A stretch of DNA of 64,000 bases from Pholiota molesta (Eukaryota > Basidiomycota > Agaricomycetes > Agaricales > Strophariaceae), in contig JACGCK010000014.1 of NCBI GenBank assembly GCA_014925825.1, positions 1-64,000 of the forward strand, given 5' to 3'. Position 1 is the first letter of the stretch, and the number at the start of each line of letters is the position of its first letter. Below, one piece after another: positions 22,180-34,413 of the stretch. The position numbers and the translations under genes are program-made. The notes beneath the pieces are model-generated. The model did not search any database. It was not told where the DNA came from and saw nothing but the letters and a program-made list of their open reading frames with translations.

Positions 22180-24035
22180 TCTATCGCTCGACGCTTCAAG
22201 GCACACATTCTTCCCATCCTGCGACAACCACAGCTGGCCAGGACGCGTCATTGATGTATGCTGCTGCACCCCTTTGCGGTCGATAAACCCAGCCCGACGA
22301 ACACCCAGCCCAGACATCTGAAGCCATGCTTAGCCTGCTATCGCGTTCCCGCCTCTATCGGTCCTTCCGCCAGCTCAATCTTCGTCCTGCACCAGAGCTG
22401 AATCCATGGCGTCTCGTACCATGTGCACGTACTATGCCGCTACCGACGCCAGCCTTAGGACAGAGGATGTTTGCGGTGCGTTTTCGCTACAAATTAAGAG
22501 CATTCTCTACGGTTTGTTGATCCTACCCAAGACTTCGACAGACAAGACCCGCAAAGCAGCAGGACCCCGACGCTCTGTTACTTATTCTTCTTACAAGCTG
22601 CGCACTCTACGACCTGAACGGCTGTCAATAGCGGGCCAAGGCATTATTGATTTGTCGGGGAAGGGGCAGCCAAAAGTGCCCACTCTCATCGACCCGCAGC
22701 CGACGCGATGTATATATGATATCAGCTATAAAAGCGGCACTCGGACATACCCGCGCTTTCCCAAGAATACTAGAGGGGTCTTTTATTATCATAATCCCAC
22801 TGATGGGCACGAATTCAACGCAGGTGTCCGTTTCAGGCTCTGCGAAAGCGTGGCAGAGTTCGAACGTGGTCGGGACTTGCTGGACCCGAGAGGCGACGTT
22901 TGGGGCCCCGGAATTCTGGATCTGGTCAAGCTTAAAAGGTGCAAAGGATTCTTGTCGTTATTGCGTGCCGAGAATCTGATTGACGAGGCACTCGTCAACG
23001 ATATCCACAAAATTGATGGCATCTTGAAAAAAGTGCGACAATGCCACTATCTGCTCTCTGACCCGTTCTATTTGGATATCGCTCACACAAAGAGAACGCT
23101 CGCATATATCACGCGCACAAAGGCGTTCCACCTACAGTTCCCACAGAAAATATTCGCTGCATGGGCCGGTACATCTCACGTATATCCATTGACTGGTCAG
23201 ACGGTTCATCCACGAATCCGCGCTCTCGTGCTGATATTGCTTTATGTAGGATCTATCAAGGTCCAGTTCGAAGTATCCGACCTTGCGGAGCACAGAGAGC
23301 TTGGACCCACGCTCGTCATTCGCGTTCTCGAGGTCATCGACCCAATTGTGGTGGATCCACTCTACACCGGGGACCGTATCCCCCCGATTCCTGTTCCAGG
23401 AACGCTCTTACTTCGAAATGCTTATGAAAGGAGCAACGTTGTGCATATCCCGCTGAAGCGCCAGCCGATGGCCGCTGACCTTCTCGAGCTCATGAAGGCC
23501 TCATGGCCCGGGGCGTGATGCACTGTGAGCGAGTATTTGAGCTGGCTGATAATCTGATTTATTGATCTTTCGTCAGCGGTCTCCAGATCAAGCCCAGCGC
23601 TCTCCAGCACATTATCTTGCTTGGCATCTCCCATGACCCACAACGAGAGCTGTTTGACCCCAGTACGCTTTAGCAGCAATATATCCCTTTATCTACTCTT
23701 CCAGATCCATCCCTCCCCGTGTAGATCAACATAAGATCAACGAGACGAATTCATCCACAACCGATCTCTCGGAGTTTCCGTTGGCGGCTTCGATTGCGAC
23801 ACGATCGTCCACAGCAGCCATCCACCTCCAGCTGTTTGGACCTGTGGACGTGTTCCGCGCAGATGGCAGATGTGTTAGTGATGCGCCAGAGCCTCGGACG
23901 GACAGGTTAACCTTGGGATTTCGAGGGACGCCAGGGGAGGAACAGGGATGTGCTGGGTTAGATCTGTAGCGGTAGAAGGAGTTTGTTTGTGGAGAAAGCA
24001 CGTTGTTCTTTTTACTGAGAGCCTGTTGTTTTTGA
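22180..24035 (+). repeat. Inverted-repeat arm A (partner 34414-36330)
   Basis: This arm of about 1.9 kb includes a complete 370-codon gene plus flanks. It is nearly identical in inverted orientation to 34414-36330. One end is the shared stretch GAGAGCCTGTTGTTTTTGAT, after which the two copies diverge abruptly. Confidence 0.8.
22406..23518 (+). CDS. Gene A: hypothetical fungal protein, 370 aa
   Basis: A single uninterrupted frame starting MASRTMCTYYAATDASLRTE and ending MKASWPGA. I do not recognise a named domain. Notable stretches are a basic N-terminal part (KTSTDKTRKAAGPRR), NTRGVFYYHNPTDGHEFNAG near the middle, LLDPRGDVWGPGILDLVKLK and a C-terminal half rich in aliphatic residues. There are no obvious signal peptide or membrane helices. 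A second intact copy (372 aa) lies in inverted orientation at 34947-36065 with few substitutions and a two-residue indel. Two open copies suggest recent duplication or retained function. Confidence 0.7.
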   Translation: MASRTMCTYYAATDASLRTEDVCGAFSLQIKSILYGLLILPKTSTDKTRKAAGPRRSVTYSSYKLRTLRPERLSIAGQGIIDLSGKGQPKVPTLIDPQPTRCIYDISYKSGTRTYPRFPKNTRGVFYYHNPTDGHEFNAGVRFRLCESVAEFERGRDLLDPRGDVWGPGILDLVKLKRCKGFLSLLRAENLIDEALVNDIHKIDGILKKVRQCHYLLSDPFYLDIAHTKRTLAYITRTKAFHLQFPQKIFAAWAGTSHVYPLTGQTVHPRIRALVLILLYVGSIKVQFEVSDLAEHRELGPTLVIRVLEVIDPIVVDPLYTGDRIPPIPVPGTLLLRNAYERSNVVHIPLKRQPMAADLLELMKASWPGA

Positions 24036-24084
24036 TTCATAGTGCGGCGGCAGTTTAGATTCTCGCGATTATGCAAATTGCCTT

Positions 24085-24503
24085 TCGTGGCCCTGTTAAC
24101 AAAAGCACCTCCTACGAGTTCCCATGCTTTGCGACATCCAGGTTTCACATCGAGACAGCTAAATCCCAACTGCAGGCTGGACGTTAACGATGACCAAGCT
24201 TCGCGATGGCGCAGAAGGCGCTGGACGCGTTCAGAGTAGGGCATCGACGTTCCAGCGTCCTTCAAGCCGTCGAGGTGCAGCTGTATAATATACAGCAATT
24301 GAGATGAGCTTTGGAAGGTTTCGTACATGGGTTTACACGTCTGGATTGGATGTATAAATTCACTCGATTTCGGATTCATTGAAGATTCCTTCAAACTTGA
24401 ATGATTCTCTTACCATAGCGCAATGGGCCAAGGATATTGCATCCAAAATGACAAAAATTCGAACCCATAGCTCTCGCGGTAGATTGAAAAAATGTTCGGG
24501 CAT
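24085..24503 (-). pseudogene. 5' half of an F-box gene
   Basis: Exon 1 (24503-24414, 30 codons) starts MPEHFFNLPRELWVRIF and ends AISLAHCAM before GTAAGAG; exon 2 starts at 24340 with TCKPMYETFQSSSQLLYIIQ. Both match the exons of the F-box gene at 58586-60535 in length and phase. LPRELW..IF is the usual F-box core, which in the family binds Skp1 in SCF ubiquitin ligases. Similarity stops near 24085 after ELVGGAFVN, where sequence of arm A takes over, so the rest of the gene is missing here. Confidence 0.65.
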
Positions 24504-25084
24504 TCTTGAGCAGATGCGTTAGAGCGGTTCAAAGTTACGAGCTGTTGAGAGTGCTAGTGAGCACCAAGCCGAGATCATGTCGCGGGGATACACGAGCGTA
24601 GCGCTGGTAAGCGTCCCATCGCCGCATGTCGCCATTTCCTCTATCCTCATACAGCCATCAACACCACCTTGCCCCGTCAGCACGCGGTGGATAACGAGGC
24701 CCGGCCAACGATCGGAGATACTACGACGCCCAACCTCATCGACTGCCGTGGATTTCTATGATTTCATCCGACTGGATTAGTGAGCTTCTTGAGGTACACG
24801 GCGTTAGATGCAGATGGGTGAGGACTCGCTCAGGTCTTGGGATAAAGTACGCATAGGTAGAATGCAAACTGTGCCATATACTGTGCGCTAATGCAGGATC
24901 ATCTTTACTAAGGTTTTCACAACTATTAGGGACCAGCGGGGGCGGAGCGATGCCTGATCTGAGTACCCATTCAATGAAGGGGGATGTGATTTAGTGCTAC
25001 AAAATCTGCAGTCAAGGTGCAACGACAGTACATAGTTGGTACCTAGCGACCGCAGATATATTGCCCTCACCAGTAAGCTTATTT
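24504..25084. other. No gene recognised
   Basis: Only short open frames without motifs. It would correspond to the upstream side of the truncated F-box gene. Confidence 0.4.
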
Positions 25085-25262
25085 CATGCTGAGTTGACCT
25101 CTTCCACGCAGGCTGCGATGCACGAAAAGCTCTCTTGGGCCGTTCATTTTTGAGTAGGTTGCGAGCCCGCGTATCTTCTGCACACGATACCTAACACTTT
25201 TCCCATGCGTATTATCTCCTTCCCTCAGTTGGCCGCCCTTCCTGATTATTCTCGGTCTCTGG
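25085..25262 (+). pseudogene. R4: short 3' remnant of the RING-type gene
   Basis: GACCTCTTCCACGC followed by GGCTGCGATGCACGAAAAGC and CCCATGCGTATTATCT match the last part of R1 (about 11730-11870) and, inverted, of R3 (about 57350-57480). Only the terminal few dozen codons remain. The remnant faces HET4 across the conserved spacer. Confidence 0.55.
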
Positions 25263-25515
25263 GATGATTTCAGTGTGGCCAGAAACGGCTCAAATATATT
25301 GACGATATTTAGAAAGGAACATATTTGTTATGATGCCATTGTTGCCGCAGTTCCTGCGCGTCGCCTGGTGAGTATGTGGGTCCTACCACCTACGCTGCTG
25401 AAGGTTACAGAGTTTGTATTCTGCTCACGATGGTTGTTCATCTAGATAATTTGGCACGAAATAATGAAGATTTTGAATCGTAAACGGATGCGCTTGGGAT
25501 TTCAAAATATATTGT

Positions 25516-27917
25516 CTACAAAATCAATGTATCTAATTTCATTCCATGGCTTTCCAGCTTACTTCGTCTGATAAAATAATAATGACCATACGTTTTATGA
25601 CGTATATTGTTAAGGGGGAAAGTTACGGGTGCTTTTGTACCAACCTTTACATTGGGGAAGTAAGTTGACAATACCATTGCAAGGCAATGGCGCGGAACCA
25701 GTATCCTTCTATCGGCTTCCATTCCGGCAATAATGTTCAAAACACCAAGCACCAATTGTTTCCTCTCGTCCCATTTATTGTCGTCGGAGATCTTGTCGGT
25801 TCTGGCGTCTAATATACTGTAACTTCCTGTGTGGGCGCACAAGATGGGTGTTACAGCAGAGATAAAGGAGAGATCGGCTATAGCATGATAATCTTTCCGT
25901 GGTGACCGAGTGGCATTTTCGATTGGTATTGCGGGCATAAGCAGGATGTTAATGCGCAATCCGAGGTGGGTGAGCATTATGGGTTCGATAGGCACTTCCC
26001 TTCTGTTAGTATCCTTCGGACCTAAGCTTGAAGAGCGATCCAGATAACCTTGTAGACTAGATGGAAGAAGGGTCGAGAGTTGTGAATGGTTGGGACCCGC
26101 CCAGTTGAATATATCTGCAATGCCGTTGGACATCGAGTTCAGTACCGCCTGCAGAAGCCGAGAAAATGCGCGTTCAGCGCCCTCTCCGTAAGCGGTCGCA
26201 ATGCTGACATCGAAAATACCCATGAGAGAGTACGCGGTGTCCTCTTCACGCGTCACTTGACGCTTTGCGGCCATTTGCATTCTGCGCGAAATAGGAATAA
26301 GGGACATCTGCTTCGTCGTCAACTCATCCGCTGTAATTGTTGTCGCCTCTTCAATTTGTTTCGTGGTAATCGAGTTGTATTTATCGCTCTCCAACGATTC
26401 TACGAGTTTATCCCACTCGGTGTTGTAAAATTTGATGTGGGACGGAGCGATTAACTCCTGCAGTGTCCATCCACGCGTAAACCAGGTGTCCTTGGGCATA
26501 TCCGAAAGCGCGGCGGTCTCCGCAAGATACGTGATGCAGACATCCGCCTTGCTGTACCATTTATACATGGAGCGGATCGATTCGTCGAGCTCTGCACTGC
26601 TCTCCTTGTTGATACAGACCGTGTCCATCCAACCGAAGGCGACTCCATAGTCTTTCCAGGCGGTTCTGCAGAAATTGACCAGTTTTTGGTAGCCTGGCTG
26701 CTGAGGGTCGAATTCACGCCGATTCCAATCGCTGTAGGTGACTTCGCGCGAGTTTCCACGGAGCCAGGTATGCGACAGGATCGCGTATCCGGCATGTCTG
26801 TGTATCAAACGCTCCAGGACCATCTGCTCTGCTTCTTCCGAGCCGCTGTCGATGGCATTGGCATTGGCGGTCTGCGTTGCGTCTCTGGAGAAGAACTGCT
26901 TGCGTGTAACTTGTATTCTAAGCGCGCGTTCCTTGTCGGCGATCTCCTCGGACACGCGTATGAAGTCGATGCCATGGACGAGAGTAGAAGCGATGTGGGC
27001 GAAAATCTCGCCTCGTTCGATGAGGGTGATTTGGAACTTGGAGCGGACGGGTTTGAAGCATAGCAGGCGAATAGGCATGGTGTTGAAGACATGTTCGCGG
27101 AGTGCGTTCAGAGCCTTGTCGATGAAGCTAGACTTTCGTTGCTCGAATATTACATCTGCGCATTGAAGTGAATACCATCGTAATTCGGGGAGAGAAAGGG
27201 CGAGAAGAAGTTACCTGTATGCAAAATGATCGGTGACCCAATGGAAATCACAGTTCTACCTGGAGTTCCTTCGTGAGGGACTACAGAAAAATTATTACGG
27301 AGCGCTGAGCGAGGGAGCAATTTAATCAAATATTCGTATGTACCCTTCACCAACGCAAGACGTTCCTGGCTCGTATTTTCCTCAAGCGCAGAGCTATCGG
27401 GTGCTGGCTCCGCTTCCAAAGCCGTATCCACGACATCTTTTGGGCTGAGATCGTCGAATGAAGCTGCCTGAGACCCTGCGGCGGGTGTGTCGGTTCCTTT
27501 CTCTGGTTCAGAAGGCGTGAGATGAGTGCCAGCATAATGATGCGGAAGAAGTGGAGACAACATCAATGTTGTCGATACGCACCTTCCAATTCCAACTCGA
27601 TGCCGCCCATCGGACCCCGTTGAGAGCGTAGAAACGACGACATGAATTTCTGTAGGGCGATCACAAACTGTTCACCGTCGGGCCCCAAAGCGTTTCGATT
27701 CGCATCTACGATAATCCGTTAAGTTGAATTCCAGAATACAGATGTACAGAGTCCCAACCATCTATATCTTCTCCGTCGGATGGATGTACGAGGGTACTGA
27801 TTATGTTTCGCAAGGCCTTGACCAACATTTCGGCGTCGGTGGTCGGAGAACCTATGAAAGTTCAATGGCAGGTTACCTAGATGATAGATGTAGCTTACCA
27901 GGCAGAGTCGTCGCCAT
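25516..27917 (-). CDS. HET4: HET-domain protein, 6 exons, 699 aa
   Basis: Exon model (minus): 27917-27899, 27851-27759, 27705-27583, 27502-27344, 27280-27215, 27155-25516. All borders are GT..AG with consistent phase, giving 699 aa. The start MATTLPG is followed by AEMLVKALRNIISTLV and the module LGPDGEQFVIALQKF..LRSQRGP. The HET blocks are YAILSHTW near residue 277, GWMDTVCIN and WFTRGWTLQEL; then TREEDTAYSLMGIF and the C-terminal region. It is the clearest reference copy for the 66-bp exon whose acceptor is lost in HET2. An insertion with TANANAIDSGSEEAE before the HET domain is shared in part with HET5 (TANAIDSGAEEAE), linking those two as closest relatives. Confidence 0.88.
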
Positions 27918-27959
27918 TGTGCGAGAGGATAGCAGACACAATGATATCGCGAGGAGAGA

Positions 27960-28105
27960 AACACTGCTTTGTTGGCCTCACGTTAACCAGATCTCACAGC
28001 GTCTTGTTCACATGATTGCCCTTGAGGCCGTGAAACATGCTGCCTGTTCTAAATTCAATCCCAATACCGAGGTTTCCGATATGGGACGCCCACAATAGCC
28101 TGTGA
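27960..28105 (-). promoter_or_regulatory. Upstream block shared by HET genes (HET4 copy)
   Basis: Contains CACGTTAACCAGATCTCACA, TTGTTCACATGATTGCCC, GAGGCCGTGA and GGGACGCCCACAATAG in the same order as upstream of HET2. The spacing to the ATG of HET4 is also similar. Confidence 0.5.
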
Positions 28106-29182
28106 GATAATGTTATTTTTAACCAATCTGTCTTTGAAATCCTGACGACGTAAAGGCCGTGTAGGTGTTATTAGCATTTTCATGAAATGCGGCGGGGAAT
28201 GAACGACCAATTAACAAAGAGCAGACGAGAAAAAAAATGCCAAGATACTTATTAGTCGAGGTACAATCGAGGTACGTAGGTGTTACAGTGCAGTGACTAT
28301 CGAGCTCTCAATCATTCATATACACCGTTCCTGAAATTGGCCTGGTTCCGCTCATCCCGTTCGACGCAGGGCTGGATGACATCTGTGCCAATTTCAACTG
28401 AATTGGCCATACGTAGAGCTGGAAAAAATCCTAATCACTACGCAATGAGGCCGTTGCCAAATGTAACTAGTAAAGAGTAGATACTTGTATACCATTTCGC
28501 CTTCCCACCAGAGATGCGCGCCATTCGTCCTGACGTGGTACACGAAGGACGGCTGCAACAGATTAGTTGTATATAATATATTACGGTGGGTATTGGGTGG
28601 GTAGAAAGCGAGGCTACAAATCTGCAACGGCGAGATCCACATATCTATGTACATGCTTTCAAGGTTCGAGGTTCAACGTTCAAGAACGACGGGATAAATA
28701 CAGAGCGGAATAGCATACACTATGGTGCATACGAAACAGCGTGCGTAGCGGACGGATCAGTAAAACATAGTGGGTAGGTGAGTGTGGAAAGACAACTGGA
28801 ATTCAAATTCGGGACAAAAAAAGAGTCAAGTATGTAATAGATAATTAGCATCAAAAAAAAAGGGAAAAAAGAAAGCGAGAGACGGGGCAACTCGACCAAG
28901 GAACTATAGCACATTCGTTCAAAGTAAACTGAAAGTAGGTTGAAGGAAGAGCGAAAAGAAAAAGATCAACGTGAAAGCAGAACAGGCTGCAGAAGACCGG
29001 AAAGGGGCAGACGATTGTCGGATAGCACAAGAAGCGCATGATGCGTGATATAAGACAAAGAATAGGATAGGATAGGGACGACGGAGAGCAAAGAGTCCTC
29101 AACTCGTCTGTCGATTTTTAAGCATTTCACATCGCCAGCCGCACACCCCCAGACCCAACAACCGCACATCCCTCCACGCGCC
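28106..29182. repeat. 3' flank of the PWWP gene; part is duplicated
   Basis: From about 28690 to 29182 this sequence recurs in inverted orientation at 40440-40940, downstream of the duplicated 3' exons, so the duplication runs well past the stop codon. The left part (28106-28690) has no recognised gene. Confidence 0.6.
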
Positions 29183-32100
29183 TCAAGCCTCCGCCATGAC
29201 CACGTCCTCCACATGCGTCGACGCGTCCTCCGCCTCCGCATTCGCGTCCTGATCGTGCTCGCCCTCCGCATCCGCACCACCAGCCGGCGCTGCGGCGGGC
29301 TCGGCCACCGCGGGGGACACCGGAGATTCCCCACCGCGCGCGGGAGACTCGGCGCCTACGAACAGAAGAGAACAAAAGCGCATCAGCAAACCCAGCCCAA
29401 CAAGTGAACGAACGGACAGTCCTAGCGCCTCCCAAAACGCAGCTGACGCAGTGGGAAACGCCCCGCCAACGACACCGAAAGAAAACAAACAAACAACGCG
29501 ACTCCTACCCACCTTTTCCATTCAGATCCACACCCGCCACACCCGCCTCCACGCCTTTCACGCCCCCCTTCCCGCCCCCATTCACCTTCTCCTCCCTCCT
29601 TTCCTCTTTCCTTTCCTCCTTCCTCTCCTCTTTCCGCTCCTTGTCCCGCGGCTGCTCGTCCGCGCCCGCCCCGCCCGGCTTGTTCGCGTTCAGGATCCGC
29701 TGCCACTTGTCCACGAGCCCCTTCGCGCGCGCGCGGAACGCGTACTCCGCATCGCGCGGCGGGATCTTCTCGTCCTGCAGCGCCGCGATGTGCCGCATGA
29801 CCTTGCCAATCTTCGAGAACTGGGAGGAGGGGGTATTAACGAGCGGCGCGGGAGGTGGGATGGGGGTGCGGAGCATGTGCTGGAGCTAACTCACCTGCAG
29901 CTGCTCAATCGTGATCTCATCGTACTGCTCCACCGTCGTAAACAGGGCATCGAACTCCGCCATCGCCTGAACAACCGCACCAAAGAAAATGAGCATCAGC
30001 ACAACGTTCTCCCGGAAATACCACGGCAGGAGAGCGAAAAAAAAAAAAGCAAGATGGTAATGTTTATCACAAACTACAATATGGCATGGAGTGAAAGGAG
30101 AAAATAAAGAAGAAGAACAAGTAGGTAACACCAGCAGAGCGCAAGCAAAGAAAAAAGAAACACAAAGCCACCCCGAATATCGAGCGCCAAGGCAGCAGCA
30201 GCGCCGCGAAACAAAGCATCTTCAGCAGAGCGCCACACACAACGGACGGCGAGATAAATCGAATAAACCAAAACAAAACAAAAAACAAAAAAAAGGACCA
30301 TCGAAAAAACAAGCCCACCAGCCAACCACCAGCAGCGAGACCAATCCAGCCAACAACATTGGGTAGCCAACACCCAGCCCCCGGCCAATCCACCCACTTC
30401 CGCTCCAACAGCCACCTAACCCCACGACACCCAGCCACCGACCACCAGCCAAGCCATTCAAGCCAAGCCAGCCTGCTCCCATAGAGACTCCATGCCACAA
30501 CCACAGCAAACCCAGACACAGAAACACCCCCAAAACCACCAAACAGCCAAACAGCCAAAAGCAAGCAGGGACAAGAAGCGGAATTTTTGAACGTCGAAAC
30601 GACGTCATGACGAGGGTTTTCAAAAACACCAACGCAGGCACCAGATCCGAACAAGCAAAAGAATGCAAAAACAGAAATGCAAGTAGCCACCGCTCTGAAA
30701 CCACAGCGCGCAGCGCTCGCACGAAAACCGAAATTTTTGAAAAACACGTATGACAAGAACAGAGTAGTAGGGGGTGGGATGTGATGTGGCCTGGCCCGGG
30801 ATGGCGTGCACGGCCCACGCGCGGGGCATCGATCGGGCACATCAGGCGAAAAAGGGTCGAAAATCGAGCAAAGACCACTGGAATCCAGCCACCCACTCCA
30901 TCGGGTCCCACCCCGCTGGAACCAACACCCACAGAACCTCGGAACCACAGCAAACCATGTCGGAACCATCGAGTACCACCAAAAACACAAAGACACAAAG
31001 AACTGGAGTGCTTCTCCGCTTCCCGCACCGCGACCTCGGAACTTGGAACAAGAAAACGAAAACAGGCCAAACAGGGCAAAGAAACGTCGATATAAAAGAA
31101 ACGTCGATCGATACAAGGGATAACCGGAGCGAACGGCATCCAAAAAACGAATGCACGTCATAAGAAAACCAAGCAACAACGAGCTACGCCATGAACCAGC
31201 AATTCTGCGAAGCACGGCGCGCAGGGATGGCAAAAAAGGAAAATTGAACATGCATGAAGAGAACATCCAGATGCGGGCGACCTGGGCATGGCGCCAGCGA
31301 GCATCAAAAATGCGAACGAGGCAAAACGGGCGAAAATGGGTTGGACATCGCGAATGATGGGCGCAGAAAGCATAAATGGAGTCAAGAAATGCGCCAAGAA
31401 ACCCAGAAAACAGCGAAAGCAGTCAAAGCACAACGGAAAAACAAAGGAGATGCAGGAAAAAGAGCAGACATCAATGGAGGGTGAACATACCTCTGGTTTG
31501 GGCGGCGATTTGGTGCTGAGGAACGTCTTCTGGAGCTTATGGCGCCAGTCGCGGACCTTGATGGACTGTGGGTCGCCTGGCGTTTTCCCTAGCGGGCACA
31601 GTCAGTATACACTCGACAACGAACGAACAAAGGAACACAAACCATCTTCGTCGTCGTCTTTCGTATCCCGGCGCGCCTTCTTCGCGGGCGGGGGCGACGC
31701 GGCGCCCATCTTATGCGACGCGGGGGGCGCGGTGAGCGGGCCCATGTCGTCCTCCTCCTCTGCGGCGGCCCCCGCGCCCGCCTCGTCCTCGCTCTCGACC
31801 ATGGCGCGGCTCTTCGCGCTGCTCTTCCGGGGCTTCTTCTCCGCCCCCGCGGCGGCCGCCTTCTTGGGCTTGGGCTCGGCGGAGCCCTTCTTCGCGCGGG
31901 GCTTCGGCGGCGCCTTCTCCTTCTTCTGTTTCCCCCCTTCCGCTGCCTCATCCCGTTTGCGCTTGCGGCTCTTCTTCGCCTTCTCCCCTTCCTCGCCCTC
32001 GGGGACGGGGCGCCGGCAGAGGGCTCCGCGTCGGAGGGCGCGAGCTGGTCGACCTGCGCCTCGTCCTCCGCGTCCTGCGCCGCGGCGTCGGCAGCGATGC

Positions 32101-32597
32101 GCGCGGCGAGCCACGGCTGCGGGTCGAGCGCGATCCTATAGCCCTCGCGCAGCTCGCCGTTGCGCTTCTTCGCGTCGTCCGCGAGGAAGGCCTCGATCTC
32201 GTGCCGCTGGAGGAAGGAGAGCTCTTTCGGGTTGAGCCAGCCGCTAGAAAGGGTGGGAGGGAAAGGAAGGGGTAAGGGTCAGTGGGGGTGGGGTGATGGG
32301 AAGGGGGGAGGGGAGGCTTACTAGTCGCCCATGGGGAAGAAGAGGATGCAGTACGCGCTGGCCTTCTTGTTCGGCGGCTGCTGCTGCTGCACCGCGGGCG
32401 GTGCGTCCGCCGGGTCGACGATCTGCGTGAAAAACGGTCGCATGTCAGAGCAAGTCAGTCAAACCGAGCGATGGGCAGGAACGTACGATGCCCGGCCAGG
32501 GCGGGTAGCCGCGCATCTTGCCGAGGACGGGGTCGCCGGTGGTGTACTTGCGGAGCTCCTTCGCGGGTTTGGCGGCGGCTTTCTTGGTGCTGCTCAT
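29183..32597 (-). CDS. PWWP-domain protein with LEDGF/TFIIS-N-like C-terminal domain, 7 exons, one frameshift
   Basis: Exon model (minus): 32597-32487, 32422-32322, 32243-31643, 31588-31491, 29966-29895, 29819-29513, 29355-29183. Exons 1-2 encode a PWWP-type domain (DPVLGKMRGYPPWPGI, then YCILFFPMGDY). Proteins with this fold bind histone-methyl marks and DNA. A long Lys/Ala/Glu-rich linker follows. Exons 4-6 encode a helical region with VRDWRHKLQKTFL, EFDALFTTVEQYDEITIEQL and VMRHIAALQDEKIP, resembling the TFIIS-N/LEDGF integrase-binding fold; then ERKEERKEERKEERREE and an acidic tail. In exon 3 the frame shifts by one base near 32000-32016; adding one base gives 487 aa. This may be a sequence error at a G-run or a real lesion. 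It was likely a nuclear chromatin reader. Confidence 0.75.
29967..31490 (-). other. Very large intron 4 of the PWWP gene
   Basis: The intron is about 1.5 kb, against 45-110 bp for most other introns here. On the coding strand it is rich in T and G and poor in A, which explains long stop-free stretches (305 and 399 codons) that look like proteins full of Phe, Trp, Cys and Val. The partial copy has a related intron of about 1.06 kb at 38476-39538, and the decayed copy at 42570-43760 seems to carry part of it. Confidence 0.6.
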
Positions 32598-33029
32598 CGG
32601 GTGGTGTGGTGTGGTGGAGGGTCAAAGACACGCGAAGCCACATTTGTCCCAACCGTCCCCCCTCGGCTAGTCCCGCGCACGTGACCTTGGCCCGTGCGTA
32701 CGCTCAACAAAGTTTGACACTTTGTGCTCGCGTGTCCACTTCCGTTTTTCCTCGAGAGGCGAGATAAAATTCAACGCTACTGCAGTCAAATCTGGCTACC
32801 ATATTACTTCCCTTTCTCTAATTTCAGGCTCATACATCTCGCTCAGTCAAGGCCCGGCATCGTCTGCACTTCCAAACTAAAAATTCAGTCACAAGACTGT
32901 TGCGGACCTACCTTACTCTCTCGTTCGTCTTTTCTGTCCTTCTCTTTTCGTTGTATACAAGTTGTATAGGTCTTCTTTTCCTGAGACTCGCATAATAGTG
33001 GTGGATATCAGTTGGACGTACATACCCTT

Positions 33030-33520
33030 TACGTCGTCACGAGTGCTGACTGTTTTAAAAGTCTTCAGTGGTTGTAACTTGACAGATCAGTCAAATGCTA
33101 CGATCGATCTCGCTGTCCATTGTGGGCATCTTATCATGAGCATCGGGATTATGATTAGATCCTGGACCATGTGAACAGGAAGCCGCGGAAGCGGCAATAT
33201 CTCGTTTAGCGCCCAGCAAAGCTTCCTCATAGATATCGATACCGTTGTGCCTGCTATCCTCTGCTATCCTACTCATGCCACGAACGAGACTTCCTAGTAA
33301 GCTAAACAACATTCTATTGACTTCCTGGACGTCGGCACATCAGCGCCGTTTCTCATCGCAGGCCAATTCGGACCCTGACACGACGATCTCCATGTTGGAT
33401 CATAAATGACATGCGATTGCGAGTGAACAGGGCTCATGTCGCCGTTTTCACGCTCTCACCGGGGCCCTATACGTAGGGCGGTGTCGAAGTGGATTTAAAA
33501 AGCGCGTGATGCTCATGCCA
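33030..33520 (+). pseudogene. Decayed 5' part of a HET gene
   Basis: Similar in order to the chimera's 5' region: TTTACGTCGTC (compare about 36899), then CTTCCTAGTAAGCT like exon 1 and its donor, TTGACTTCCTGGACGTCG like intron 1, then CGCTCTCACCGGGGCCCTAT and GTCGAAGTGGATTTAAAAAG like the LRSQRGP module exon. Many substitutions and deletions; no HET domain follows. Confidence 0.55.
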
Positions 33521-33679
33521 ACTTGAATGCTGATGTTGACCATTGGATTTGCATAGAGTAGCAATTTTGATTTTAATTCTACGCTTTCTGGAATAGAGAA
33601 ATAAGAAGACGCACTCTACGATATCCACGGTCGACTACAAAATATACCGAGTCCCATTGCCTGCTTTATAACCTGTTAC

Positions 33680-34096
33680 TGCTATGTTCCGCTGCGCCGA
33701 AGATGCTGACGCTGTCGAGCACCGTCAGGGACTCCTTCCTGCGGGAGGCGGCGACGACGTTCCTTCCGCATGTCGCCGCGAGGCTGACGTGCCCGCGCTT
33801 TTATCGCGAGTATGTGATTTACAAGGATGGGTTTGCGGGTATAGATGTATGTGTGCATGCCTTTCTTTTCGTTTCTTTTCGTCCCTTTGGTGTGCTTTCG
33901 CGTGGGTGGAGCGGCGGTTTTAGATCTGACTGGCCACCGTTGTGTTGCTGCTTAATCCGTTTTGTATTGACGCTCAGTTTTTTTTTTGTTTTCGCAGCCG
34001 AAATGCTACGACGACATTACGTTCAAGTTGGACGTATATCCTGCCTTGCAAGAGCAAACAGATCCGGAAACGTTGGTATTTTTGAACCGCTCATGA
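33680..34096 (+). pseudogene. 3' half of an F-box gene
   Basis: An exon ending at 33846 (VIYKDGFAGID before GTATGTG) and an exon 33998-34096 (PKCYDDITFKLDVYPALQEQ and TDPETLVFLNRS) match in phase and sequence the last two exons of the F-box gene at 58586-60535 (MIYEDGIVGVI, then HVYPVLQEQTHPETLAE). The 5' exons are absent. The fragment ends about 320 bp before inverted-repeat arm A'. Confidence 0.65.
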
Positions 34097-34413
34097 TTCG
34101 CAGTGTACTATGTCCTATTCCCCCATTTCTAGACACGCTAGCCAATATTAAATGTGTTAACGGTAGAGTACAATGCGCACTGTAATATCGGTTACAACCT
34201 GGGTACAACCCATAGAAACGATCCATCATATGTTGTCCATTTTCTGTTCAACATCGTATGAATCATGCCGACACGAGAGGTTGCGAATTTTAGACGGTGA
34301 GATACATAAGTAGTCAATTGCGAATCTACTAAGAAATATTGACCTTCAAATTCATCCAAACGTCAATCTCATCAACTCGAAATCACGCAGGAAAGACAAT
34401 TTGCACGATATCA

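Noticed and set aside
30067..31266. Minus-strand open frame of 399 codons (and one of 305 codons at 30222-31139)
   Set aside because: It lies inside intron 4 of the PWWP gene, is dominated by Phe, Cys, Trp, Val and Gly from T/G-rich sequence, and has no motif. The open length follows from the lack of A.
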